In this document: in pieces, positions 34,881 through 43,701 of the stretch
Layout of the letters: each line of letters opens with the position of its first letter
Position numbering within the stretch: position 1 is the stretch's first letter
NCBI RefSeq assembly: GCF_004114975.1
Contig: NZ_CP030051.1
Span: forward strand, 5,208,001-5,272,000
Length of the DNA: 64,000 nucleotides
Reading direction: 5' to 3'
Source of the DNA: Bradyrhizobium guangdongense
GTDB taxonomy: Bacteria; Pseudomonadota; Alphaproteobacteria; Rhizobiales; Xanthobacteraceae
Notes under the pieces: model-generated
Told to the model about the DNA's origin: nothing
What the model saw: the letters and a program-made list of their open reading frames with translations, nothing else
Database searches by the model: none
Made by a program: the position numbers and the translations under genes

Positions 34881-35543
34881 GTGACGAACAGACCTGATCG
34901 ATCGGGATCCTGCATCCTTGCAGGGCTCGCGCTTGCGACCATGCTCGCATGCCTGATGTCCTCCGCCTCGGCCCAGGAGATCAGACACGAGTCGAACAAG
35001 CGCATGGCCGACGCCAGTGCGTCTGTCTCGACCGACGCAGCACCGCGCTCAGCGCCGCAAGTGATGCGGCGCGGATTAGCGCGGACGGAGAAAGGTCCCT
35101 ATTACGTCGACTTCCGCGCCCGCACGGCGGCGAGCTGGGGCCATGCCTTCGTCTGGTACGGCAAGACCAGTGAAAAAGCCGTCGAGGTCGCCGGCCTCAC
35201 GCCCGCCGGCGACACCTGGACCTACGTGCTCGGCTACTTCACCTGGGTGCCGTCCGAGACCGGTGCAAGCTATGGCGATCTCGATCCGGACTATCTGACC
35301 GCGAACTATCGCGTCTATCTCAACGAGGCCGACGCCAAGCGCGTGTTCGCCTACATCAAGAAGCTGCAGGCGAGCTCACCGGTCTGGAACGCCGAGACCA
35401 CCAACTGCACGGGCTTCATCGGCGACATCGCCGAATACATGGGGCTGAAAGTCCCCAACCGCTGGCAGCGCCCGGAAAACTTCGTCAACAGTCTGAAAGA
35501 GATGAACGGCGGCCGCCAGGTGGTGCGGCTGTCGGCGGAGTAG
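34881..35543 (+). CDS. Hypothetical exported protein, possible Cys/His hydrolase-like fold
   Basis: 220 residues with an N-terminal signal or lipoprotein-like segment (LAGLALATMLACLMSSASAQ). The mature part has conserved-looking TAASWGHAFVWYGKTSE and, late, NAETTNCTGFIGDIAEYMGL. A His before a strand and a Cys at a helix start resemble permuted papain-like (NlpC/P60 or Lnb-type) domains. That assignment is tentative. The GTG at 34881 was chosen for GAGGGG six bases upstream and for the signal sequence it yields. It follows the PIGK-repeat gene by 58 bases. Confidence 0.72.
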   Translation: MTNRPDRSGSCILAGLALATMLACLMSSASAQEIRHESNKRMADASASVSTDAAPRSAPQVMRRGLARTEKGPYYVDFRARTAASWGHAFVWYGKTSEKAVEVAGLTPAGDTWTYVLGYFTWVPSETGASYGDLDPDYLTANYRVYLNEADAKRVFAYIKKLQASSPVWNAETTNCTGFIGDIAEYMGLKVPNRWQRPENFVNSLKEMNGGRQVVRLSAE

Positions 35544-35604
35544 CCGTTCCACACGCGGTGTCATTGCCCGCCTTGTGCGCGCTCGCGCACTGGATCGGGC
35601 AATT

Positions 35605-35654
35605 AGTATTCCAGAGGCAGCGAGGCTAGAACCGAGAAGGCGCGGGGTATGACG
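35605..35654. repeat. Degraded intergenic repeat
   Basis: AGTATTCCAGAGGCAGCGAG followed by CCGAGAAGGCGCGGGGTATG resembles a repeat common in Bradyrhizobium intergenic DNA. I see no gene in 35544-35841. Confidence 0.35.
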
Positions 35655-35742
35655 ACCGAGTGCGAGGAACGAGCTTGCTCCAAAGAGCAACCGCTTAACT
35701 CAAATTATCCGTCTCACGGAATCACCTCCGCCGCCCGCATGA

Positions 35743-36837
<1,095 letters not shown>

Positions 36838-36862
36838 TCACTGCAAGAAGCGAGAGCAATTC

Positions 36863-37834
36863 ATGAAGGCTTACGTCTACGGCCCTGAAGGCGCTCGGAT
36901 TTCCGACGTCGCTCAACCAAAGCCTAAAGGCACGCAAGTGCTGGTGCGCGTCCGCGCTTGCGGCCTCAATCGCGCCGACACCGGAATGCGCAAAGGCCAC
37001 GCTCATGGCGCGGCCGGCGGCGTCGGCACCGTACTCGGGATGGAATGGGCCGGCGAAGTTGCCGAGCTTGGACCGGATGCGAAGGGGGTCAAAGTTGGCG
37101 ATCGCATCATGGGCTCGGGCAGCGCGGCCTTCGCCGAGTACACGCTCGCCGACCACGGCCGGCTGTTCCGTGCGCCTTCGAACATGAACTTCGAGGAGGC
37201 AGCCACCCTCCCCGTCGCGCTTGCGACCATGCACAATGCCGTCGTTACCATTGGCGGCGTGCAGCCGGGGCAAGCCGTGCTGATCCAGGGCGCGAGCTCC
37301 GGCGTCGGCCTGATGGCGATGCAAATTGCAAGGCTCAAGGGCGCAAGGCTCGTGATCGGCTCCTCGACCGATGCCTATCGGCGCGGCCGGCTGAAGGAAT
37401 ATGGCGCGGACCTTGCGGTTGACTCCTCCGATCCCAAATGGGTCGACGAGGTGCTGAAGGCAACGAATGGCGAAGGCGTCGATCTCATCGTCGACCAGGT
37501 CTCCGGCAAGGTCGCCAACCAGAACCTCGCCGCCACCAAGGTTTTGGGCCGCATCGTCAATGTCGGCCGGCTCGGCGGCACCCATGCCGACTTCAACTTC
37601 GACCTGCATGCCGCCCGCCGCATCAGCTATATCGGCGTCACCTTCCGCACCCGCACGATCGAGGAGGTCCGCGCAATCTTCGAGGAGGTCAGGAAGGACA
37701 TCTGGGGCGCCGTGGAATCGCGCAAGCTGCAACTGCCGATCGACAAGGTCTATCCGTTCGATCAGATCGACCAGGCGTTCGAGCACATGGAAGCGAACAA
37801 GCACCTGGGGAAGATCGTGGTGACGGTGCCGTAA
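36863..37834 (+). CDS. NADPH:quinone oxidoreductase family (MDR)
   Basis: 323-residue medium-chain reductase without the structural zinc cysteines. VRVRACGLNRADTGMRKG is the N-terminal motif, GMEWAGEVAELGPDAKGVKV follows, and the Rossmann segment is LIQGASSGVGLMAMQIARLK. It reduces quinones or activated alkenes. It is downstream of nitronate monooxygenase by 25 bases. Confidence 0.9.
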   Translation: MKAYVYGPEGARISDVAQPKPKGTQVLVRVRACGLNRADTGMRKGHAHGAAGGVGTVLGMEWAGEVAELGPDAKGVKVGDRIMGSGSAAFAEYTLADHGRLFRAPSNMNFEEAATLPVALATMHNAVVTIGGVQPGQAVLIQGASSGVGLMAMQIARLKGARLVIGSSTDAYRRGRLKEYGADLAVDSSDPKWVDEVLKATNGEGVDLIVDQVSGKVANQNLAATKVLGRIVNVGRLGGTHADFNFDLHAARRISYIGVTFRTRTIEEVRAIFEEVRKDIWGAVESRKLQLPIDKVYPFDQIDQAFEHMEANKHLGKIVVTVP

Positions 37835-37859
37835 CCGCCGTTCCGATCCCGGTCTCGTT

Positions 37860-37942
37860 GGGTGGGCAAAGCGAAGCGTGCCCACGGTTCGTATCCATCT
37901 CGGAACAATGGTGGGCAAGGCGCCCTGCGCGTTTGCCCACCC
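37860..37942. repeat. Inverted intergenic repeat (GGGTGGGCAAA family)
   Basis: GGGTGGGCAAA (37860-37870) pairs with TTTGCCCACCC (37932-37942). Same family as 24433-24556. It fills most of the gap between the quinone reductase and CDF genes. Confidence 0.75.
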
Positions 37943-38043
37943 TACGAAACCGAGCAAGACGTAGACTGCTCCTGCGACTCACTCGCGACTACGCCTGTGG
38001 ATCGTCGCTTGATGTTCACCGCCGCCCTGCTAAATCCCCGGCC

Positions 38044-39435
38044 ATGAGCGGACAACACGACAAGACATCGGTCGCGGCGATCTCGATCCTGGCCAGCGGC
38101 GGCATGGCGGCGGCCAAATTCGTGGTCGGCATCGCGATCGGCTCGCTGGCGCTGATCTCCGAAGCCCTGCACTCCTCGATCGACCTGGTCGCGACCATCA
38201 TCACCTGGGCCGTGGTGCGGGTCTCGGACAAGCCGGCCGACGACGAGCATCATTACGGCCACGGCAAGCTGGAGAGCATCTCCGCGCTCGGCGTCACCGC
38301 GCTGCTTTATGTGCTGGCCGGCGGCATCCTGGTCGAATCCTACAGCCGGCTGCGCGAGGGAACCCCGCCCCCGACCATCTCGGCCGTGCCGTTCGTGGTG
38401 CTGGTGCTCGACATCGCCGTCAACCTCTGGCGTGCCCGTGCCCTGCACCGGGCCGCACGCGAGACCCACAGCCAGGCGCTCGCCGCCGACGCGCTGCATT
38501 TTGCATCCGACGTCATGGGCTCTTTCGCCGTCATCATCGGACTGATCCTGGCGGCCCTCGGCTTCTGGTGGGGCGACGCCGCGGCGGCCGCTGCGGTCGC
38601 CGTGATGATCGCGGCTCTCGGCCTGCGCATGGCGGGCTCGACGGTGCAGACGCTGGTCGACCGCGCCCCGGAAGGCGCACAGGAAAAGGCCAGCGCCGCG
38701 ATCTGCAGCGTGCCCGGCGTGATCGACGTCGAGCGGCTGCGCGTGCGCATGGTCGGGGCGACCACGTTCATCGACAGCATCGTCAAGGTGCCCAGGACCT
38801 ACCCGATCGATCGCGTCGAGAGCATCAAGCGGAACGCCGAGGCTGCCGTGATCAAGGCGTTCGGCGATGCCGACCTCTCGTTCACAGCCGTCCCCGTCGC
38901 CCGCGACAACGAGACCGTGCGCGACCGCATCATGGTGATCGCGCGCAATTCGGGCCTCGCCATCCACCATGTCACCGTGCATGACCTGGGCCCGGCGCAG
39001 AACTCAGGCACGCGGCTGATCGTCAGCATCGACCTCGAGGTCGACGCCCACATGCCGCTCGAGGCGGCTCATGACATCGCCAACACGCTGGAGCGGAACA
39101 TCAAGGAAGAGTTCGGCGAGGACGTCGAGGTCGACGTCCATATCGAGCCGCTGGAACCGGAACTGCCGTTCGGCGTCGATGCGACACCGGAGCGGGTTCA
39201 AACCATCGCGGCGGCGCTGGCGGAATATGCCGACGGCAGCGAGATCCACGACATCCATAACGTGCGTGTCCGCAACACCGATGCAGGCGAGATCGTCAAT
39301 TTCCATTGCCGCGCCACGCCATCCATGAGCGTGATCAAGGTGCACGATCATGTCGATGCGATCGAGCGGGCGCTGCGCCGCGCGTTCCCCAGCGTGAAGC
39401 GCGTCATCAGCCACGCCGAGCCGCCGCGCGCGTGA
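38044..39435 (+). CDS. Cation diffusion facilitator (CDF) metal efflux transporter
   Basis: 463 residues. The six-helix CDF domain contains the metal-binding HxxxD-type sites SEALHSSID and ADALHFASDVMGS. The C-terminal cytoplasmic part is unusually long, with two to three ferredoxin-like dimerisation-type segments (VDVERLRVRMVGATTFIDSI, VDVHIEPLEPELPFGVD, VIKVHDHVDAIERALRRAF). Typical CDF proteins have about 300 residues. It exports divalent metal ions (Zn, Fe, Mn or Co) in exchange for protons. The added domains suggest extra metal sensing. Confidence 0.92.
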   Translation: MSGQHDKTSVAAISILASGGMAAAKFVVGIAIGSLALISEALHSSIDLVATIITWAVVRVSDKPADDEHHYGHGKLESISALGVTALLYVLAGGILVESYSRLREGTPPPTISAVPFVVLVLDIAVNLWRARALHRAARETHSQALAADALHFASDVMGSFAVIIGLILAALGFWWGDAAAAAAVAVMIAALGLRMAGSTVQTLVDRAPEGAQEKASAAICSVPGVIDVERLRVRMVGATTFIDSIVKVPRTYPIDRVESIKRNAEAAVIKAFGDADLSFTAVPVARDNETVRDRIMVIARNSGLAIHHVTVHDLGPAQNSGTRLIVSIDLEVDAHMPLEAAHDIANTLERNIKEEFGEDVEVDVHIEPLEPELPFGVDATPERVQTIAAALAEYADGSEIHDIHNVRVRNTDAGEIVNFHCRATPSMSVIKVHDHVDAIERALRRAFPSVKRVISHAEPPRA

Positions 39436-39541
39436 CGCGGAATACGTCTGGAGTCCTGCGTTCTCGTTTCGGACTCATTGCACACGTGAGTTTGCGGGAT
39501 CAGAGCGCGCGAACTCTCCCTTGGATAAGAATTATTTCACG

Positions 39542-39557
39542 TTAACGTTTCGTTGAC
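39542..39557 (+). promoter_or_regulatory. CtrA-like half-site pair upstream of the PleC-like kinase
   Basis: TTAACGTTTCGTTGAC: TTAA-N7-TTGAC, one mismatch from the CtrA consensus TTAA-N7-TTAAC. It lies 104 bases before the kinase ATG. The rest of 39436-39660 shows no gene. Confidence 0.4.
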
Positions 39558-39660
39558 TCTCGACAGCCTGCGCAAACTGGATTCAAATCGCTGTGATTCG
39601 AAAGCGATGTGGGGCTGCTTTCGAAACGAGTAGCAAGCAGGTTTTCAGGGGGCCGAAGGC

Positions 39661-41991
39661 ATGGCGCGTGCAGACGCCGCGAACGCATGCGTCCAATCCG
39701 ATTCGATCAAGGGATTGGCGCAATCGATCGCGAAACCTGCCTATCATCGGCTCCTGGTCGCGGAGCCCGCGCTTCGTCGCGCCGTACCGACGCTCATCAT
39801 CGCCTTCCTCGTCACGATCTGCCTTGGCGCCTTCGTCCAGGTCGTCGACCAGACGCGCCAGAAGCGCCTGGTGATCCAGAACGACATCTCGATGCTGGCC
39901 GAACTGCTCGCCGAGCGCATCGACCGCGTCACCTCCGTGCGCGCGGAGCGGCTGAGGAACATCGAAAACCTGTCGACGCTGCTGCCCGACATGATCCCGA
40001 CCAAGGCCAGGGTCTCGGGCCGCCACGTCGTCGTCACCTCGGCCGGCGTCGACCGCCGCATCCTCGCCCGCATTCCGATCGACAGCGATCCAGCCGGCAA
40101 CGACCGCCTGCTCGATGCGATCACCACCGCACAGCTGCTTGCCGCGCCTCCGCGCGACAATGACGTCACCAGCATGACTCTTCCTGATGGTAACGCTGCG
40201 CTGGCGACGTCACGGCCGATCAAGTCGCTGCCCGGCCTCGTCACCGTGATCCAGGAGCGCAACGAGCCGATCTGGGGCTCGGACGCAGCGCTGTCGGTGA
40301 CTCTGTCGGCGACCACGGGCTTCGTCGTCCTGATCCTCGGCTTCGCCTTCCACTGGCAGTCGACCCGCGCCCGCGAAGGCGACCTCATCAACGACGCCGT
40401 GCGCGGCCGGATCGACACCGCCCTTAACCGCGGCCGCTGTGGCCTGTGGGACTGGGACCTGTCGCGCGGCCGGATCTTCTGGTCGCAATCGATGTTCTCG
40501 ATGCTGGGCCTCGACGGCCGCAACGAGCTCCTCACCTTCGGCGAGGTCAACGCGCTGGTGAAGTCCGACGACATCGACCTGTTCGCGATCGCCGACCAGC
40601 TCATCTCCGAGAAGATCGACCACATCGACCAGACCTTCCGCATGCAGCACGTCGACGGCCATTGGATCTGGCTGCGCGTGCGCTGCGAGCGGACCCGGGG
40701 CGCCAGCGATTCAGGCATGCACCTGATCGGGATCGCGGTCGACATCACCGAGCAGAAGAGCCTCGCCGAGCGCACCGTCGAAGCCGACCTTCGGCTGCGC
40801 GACGCGATCGAGACCATTCCTGAAGCCTTCGTGCTCTGGGACGCCAGTGACCGCCTGGTGCTCTGCAACTCGCACTTCCAGCGCCTGCACAAGCTGCCCG
40901 ATACGGCGGTGATCCCCGGCACCTCCTACGAGACCGTGCTGGAAGTCGGCCGCATGCCGGAGGTGCGCACCCGCCACAACGAGACCGCGGCCCAAGGCCC
41001 GGGCGCCCGCACCTTCGAGGCCCAGCTCGACGACGGCAGCTGGCTGCACATCAGCGAGCGCCGCACCAAGGACGGCGGCTACGTCTCGGTCGGCACCGAC
41101 ATCACCCGGATCAAGGAACACGAGCAGAAGCTCGTCGACAACGATCTGCGCCTGCGCGCCACCGTCATCGACCTCAAGCGCTCGCAGGCGGCGCTGGAAC
41201 GCCAGACCATCGAGCTCGCCGACCTCGCCGAGAAGTACCAGCGCGAGAAGACGCGGGCCGAGGAGGCCAACCAGACCAAGTCGAAATTCCTCGCCAATAT
41301 GAGTCACGAGCTGCGCACGCCGCTCAACGCCATCATCGGCTTCTCCGAGATCATGGGCTCGGGCATGTTCGGCGAGCTCGGAAGCGAGAAGTACCAGGAA
41401 TATTGCCACGACATCCTGACCAGCGGCCATTATCTGCTCGAGGTCATCAACGACATCCTCGACATGTCCAAGATCGAGGCCGGCCGCATGAAGCTCGACA
41501 TGGAAGAGCTCGACCTGTCGCGGACGCTCGCCGAATCGCTGCGCGTCGTCTCAGGCCGGGCCCAGGACAAGCACCTGACGCTCGACGCCGACATCGAGAA
41601 ATCGATCTCCGTCGTCGCCGACCGCCGCGCCACCAAGCAGATCGTCGTCAATTTGCTGTCCAACGCGGTGAAGTTCACGCCGGACGGCGGCCGCATCGTG
41701 GTGCGCAGCCGGCAGCTCGAGGACAGGATCGTGCTGATGATCGCCGACACCGGCATCGGCATCGCGCCGCACTCGCTGGCGCGGCTCGGGCGCCCCTTCG
41801 AGCAGGTCGAGAGCCAGCTCACCAAGACCTATCACGGCTCCGGCCTTGGGCTTGCGATCGCCCGCTCGCTGGCGCAGCTCCATGGCGGCTCGATGCGGCT
41901 GCGCTCCAGGCTCGAAGTCGGCACCGTCGTCCGCGTGACGCTGCCGCGCGACGCCATCAAGGCCGCGTCGGGGATTTCCGCGGCGGCCTAG
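39661..41991 (+). CDS. PAS-containing sensor histidine kinase, PleC/DivJ-like
   Basis: 776 residues. TM1 is at about 42-62 (AVPTLIIAFLVTICLGAF), then a periplasmic region, then TM2 (LSVTLSATTGFVVLILGFA), two PAS domains (WDWDLSRGRIFWSQSM; FVLWDASDRLVLCNSHFQ), the HisKA domain with phosphoacceptor H549 (ANMSHELRTPLNAII) and HATPase (NLLSNAVKFTPDGG, ADTGIGIAP). The segment RPFEQVESQLTKTYHGSGLG and SEKYQEYCHDILTSGHYLLE are characteristic of the PleC/DivJ/PdhS group that acts on DivK and so on CtrA. The ATG follows CAGGGGG. No response regulator is adjacent. Confidence 0.92.
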   Translation: MARADAANACVQSDSIKGLAQSIAKPAYHRLLVAEPALRRAVPTLIIAFLVTICLGAFVQVVDQTRQKRLVIQNDISMLAELLAERIDRVTSVRAERLRNIENLSTLLPDMIPTKARVSGRHVVVTSAGVDRRILARIPIDSDPAGNDRLLDAITTAQLLAAPPRDNDVTSMTLPDGNAALATSRPIKSLPGLVTVIQERNEPIWGSDAALSVTLSATTGFVVLILGFAFHWQSTRAREGDLINDAVRGRIDTALNRGRCGLWDWDLSRGRIFWSQSMFSMLGLDGRNELLTFGEVNALVKSDDIDLFAIADQLISEKIDHIDQTFRMQHVDGHWIWLRVRCERTRGASDSGMHLIGIAVDITEQKSLAERTVEADLRLRDAIETIPEAFVLWDASDRLVLCNSHFQRLHKLPDTAVIPGTSYETVLEVGRMPEVRTRHNETAAQGPGARTFEAQLDDGSWLHISERRTKDGGYVSVGTDITRIKEHEQKLVDNDLRLRATVIDLKRSQAALERQTIELADLAEKYQREKTRAEEANQTKSKFLANMSHELRTPLNAIIGFSEIMGSGMFGELGSEKYQEYCHDILTSGHYLLEVINDILDMSKIEAGRMKLDMEELDLSRTLAESLRVVSGRAQDKHLTLDADIEKSISVVADRRATKQIVVNLLSNAVKFTPDGGRIVVRSRQLEDRIVLMIADTGIGIAPHSLARLGRPFEQVESQLTKTYHGSGLGLAIARSLAQLHGGSMRLRSRLEVGTVVRVTLPRDAIKAASGISAAA

Positions 41992-42022
41992 AGCCGAATG
42001 AGCGTTTGCGAGCCGCAGGCGC

Positions 42023-42045
42023 ACCTCTCCCCGATGGGGAGAGGT
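42023..42045. repeat. Short palindromic repeat (CTCTCCCC family)
   Basis: ACCTCTCCCC, GAT, GGGGAGAGGT. The same core occurs in 13625-13758. It lies between the convergent kinase and lysR genes and could serve as a terminator for both. Confidence 0.7.
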
Positions 42046-42091
42046 TATCCGAGCTCGTGGCTCGTACCGACTCAAACGAACAGCTTCGGAT

Positions 42092-42988
42092 CTACGCTTG
42101 CAGCGTCGGCGCCACTTCGCGGGCGACATTGACCAGCGCCGCGATCAGCGGCGTCATCGGATCGCGCTGCGGGATCACGAGGCCAATGCTGTAATTGACT
42201 TCCGGCTCGACGATCGGAATCGAGCGGACCTTGTCGGACGACAGCCCGAGCGTCTCGGCGAGCTTGGCCGGCATCACACTGGCCCAGCGCCCGGTCTTGA
42301 CGTGGGTGAACAGCACCAGCAGCGAGTTCGATGTGAGTGTCGGCGTCGCCTGGGCGCCGACCGAACGCAGCGCACGGTCGATGATCCGCCGGTTCTGCAT
42401 GTCGGGAGTCAGCAGGCACAGCGGCACCTGCCCGACTTCCTTCCATGTCACCGTTTCGCGGTCTCCGAACATCCCGTCGGGCGCGGTCAGCAGACGATAG
42501 CTCTCGTTGTAGAGCGGAATGGTGCGCACCTTCCCGATCGGCTCGTTCTCGATATAGGTCAGGCCCGCATCGACTTCGAGATTTTCAAGCAAACCCAACA
42601 CCTCCGACGAGGTCGTCGAGCGGATGCTGAAACGCACCTCGGGATGGCGGGCGCGAAACGGCGTCGTCAGCGAGGCGACCATGCCGAGCGCGGTCGGAAT
42701 TGCCGCGATGCGAATCTCGCCGGAGAGCTGATGCTTTAGTCCGTTGATCTCGTCGCGCATCGCGCGGGCATCGCCGACGATGCGTCGCGCCCAATCGAGT
42801 GCCCGTTCGCCCTCGGGGGTAAAGCCCTGGAATCGCGACCCGCGCTGGACCAGCATCACGCCGAGGATCTCCTCGAGCTGCTTCAGCCCGGTCGACATGG
42901 TCGGCTGGGTGACGCCACATGCCTCTGCCGCCCGTCCAAAATGCCGCTCCTTGGCCAGCGCCAGCAATAATTCAAGTTTGTCGATCAA
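42092..42988 (-). CDS. LysR family regulator, divergent from the formate dehydrogenase operon
   Basis: 298 residues. The N-terminal HTH contains KLELLLALAKERHFGRAAEA and CGVTQPTMSTGLKQLEEIL; the rest is a periplasmic-binding-like effector domain. The start is TTG (42988), preceded by GAGGGGA, and gives the normal LysR N-terminus MIDKLELL. The nearest upstream ATG is out of frame. It is divergent from fdsG with a 224-base shared region holding a perfect 7-bp inverted repeat. This arrangement matches regulators of fds operons, so it probably activates fdsGBA. Confidence 0.92.
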   Translation of the reverse strand: MIDKLELLLALAKERHFGRAAEACGVTQPTMSTGLKQLEEILGVMLVQRGSRFQGFTPEGERALDWARRIVGDARAMRDEINGLKHQLSGEIRIAAIPTALGMVASLTTPFRARHPEVRFSIRSTTSSEVLGLLENLEVDAGLTYIENEPIGKVRTIPLYNESYRLLTAPDGMFGDRETVTWKEVGQVPLCLLTPDMQNRRIIDRALRSVGAQATPTLTSNSLLVLFTHVKTGRWASVMPAKLAETLGLSSDKVRSIPIVEPEVNYSIGLVIPQRDPMTPLIAALVNVAREVAPTLQA

Positions 42989-43014
42989 CCGGTCGTCCCC
43001 TCAACTTCCATCGT

Positions 43015-43034
43015 GGCATGCAAGCTAGCATGCC
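43015..43034. promoter_or_regulatory. Candidate LysR-type binding site
   Basis: GGCATGC (43015-43021), AAGCTA, GCATGCC (43028-43034). It lies 27 bases upstream of the lysR start in the lysR-fdsG divergent region, where autoregulatory LysR sites are usual. Confidence 0.45.
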
Positions 43035-43212
43035 GGGCCTGCACCAACACGCAAAAACCGGCAGCCGATACAACTTTCATTAGCGTTTCAGATCGATCGA
43101 TTGCGGTTGCAAATCGATCCGAATTCGCAATCGCAGCACGGGACAGCTTTATTGATCTTCGAATGATTCCAACTAGTTTGCGCCAAGGAAACGCTCTGGT
43201 TGAGAATGAAGA

Positions 43213-43701
43213 ATGACAGCGCATTTTGAGCCTTGTTACGAACCCTGGAACGAGATGCGCGGCGCCGAGATCATCGGCGAACATGCGGGCCAGGAGGGCG
43301 CGACGCTCGTCATCCTGCACGCGCTCCAGGAGGCGTTCGGCAACGTGCCGGAGGCCGCGATTCCCATGGTGGCGCAGGCGCTAAATCTGTCGCGCGCCGA
43401 GGTCCACGGCGTCTTCACCTTCTATCATGACTTCCGCCACAAGCCGGCCGGCCGCCATGTGCTGAAGCTGTGCCGCGCCGAGGCCTGCCAGGCCGCAGGC
43501 GGCGATGCGCTGGCGGCGCGCGCCGAAGCGAAGCTGGGCGTTTCGCTCGGCAACACCACGGCAGATGAGCGCGTCACGCTGGAGCCGATCTATTGCCTAG
43601 GGCTGTGCGCGACCGCGCCGTCCGCGATGCTCGACGGCCGTCTCATTGGCCGGCTCGACGAGAAGCGTATCGATGCGCTGGTTGCGGAGGCGCAGCGATG
43701 A
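43213..43701 (+). CDS. fdsG: NAD-dependent formate dehydrogenase, gamma subunit
   Basis: 162-residue NuoE-like [2Fe-2S] subunit. Ligand cysteines lie in CRAEACQAAG and YCLGLCATAP, and FTFYHDFRHKPAGRHVLKLC is the family core. It carries electrons between the diaphorase and molybdenum subunits of the soluble FdsABG complex. The stop overlaps the fdsB start (ATGA), so the two are translationally coupled. Confidence 0.95.
   Translation: MTAHFEPCYEPWNEMRGAEIIGEHAGQEGATLVILHALQEAFGNVPEAAIPMVAQALNLSRAEVHGVFTFYHDFRHKPAGRHVLKLCRAEACQAAGGDALAARAEAKLGVSLGNTTADERVTLEPIYCLGLCATAPSAMLDGRLIGRLDEKRIDALVAEAQR

Noticed and set aside
43015..43034. GntR palindrome before fdsG
   Set aside because: The sequence contains GGCAT and ATGCC but its spacing and centre do not fit TGGCATNTGGTATACCA; better read as a LysR-type site.
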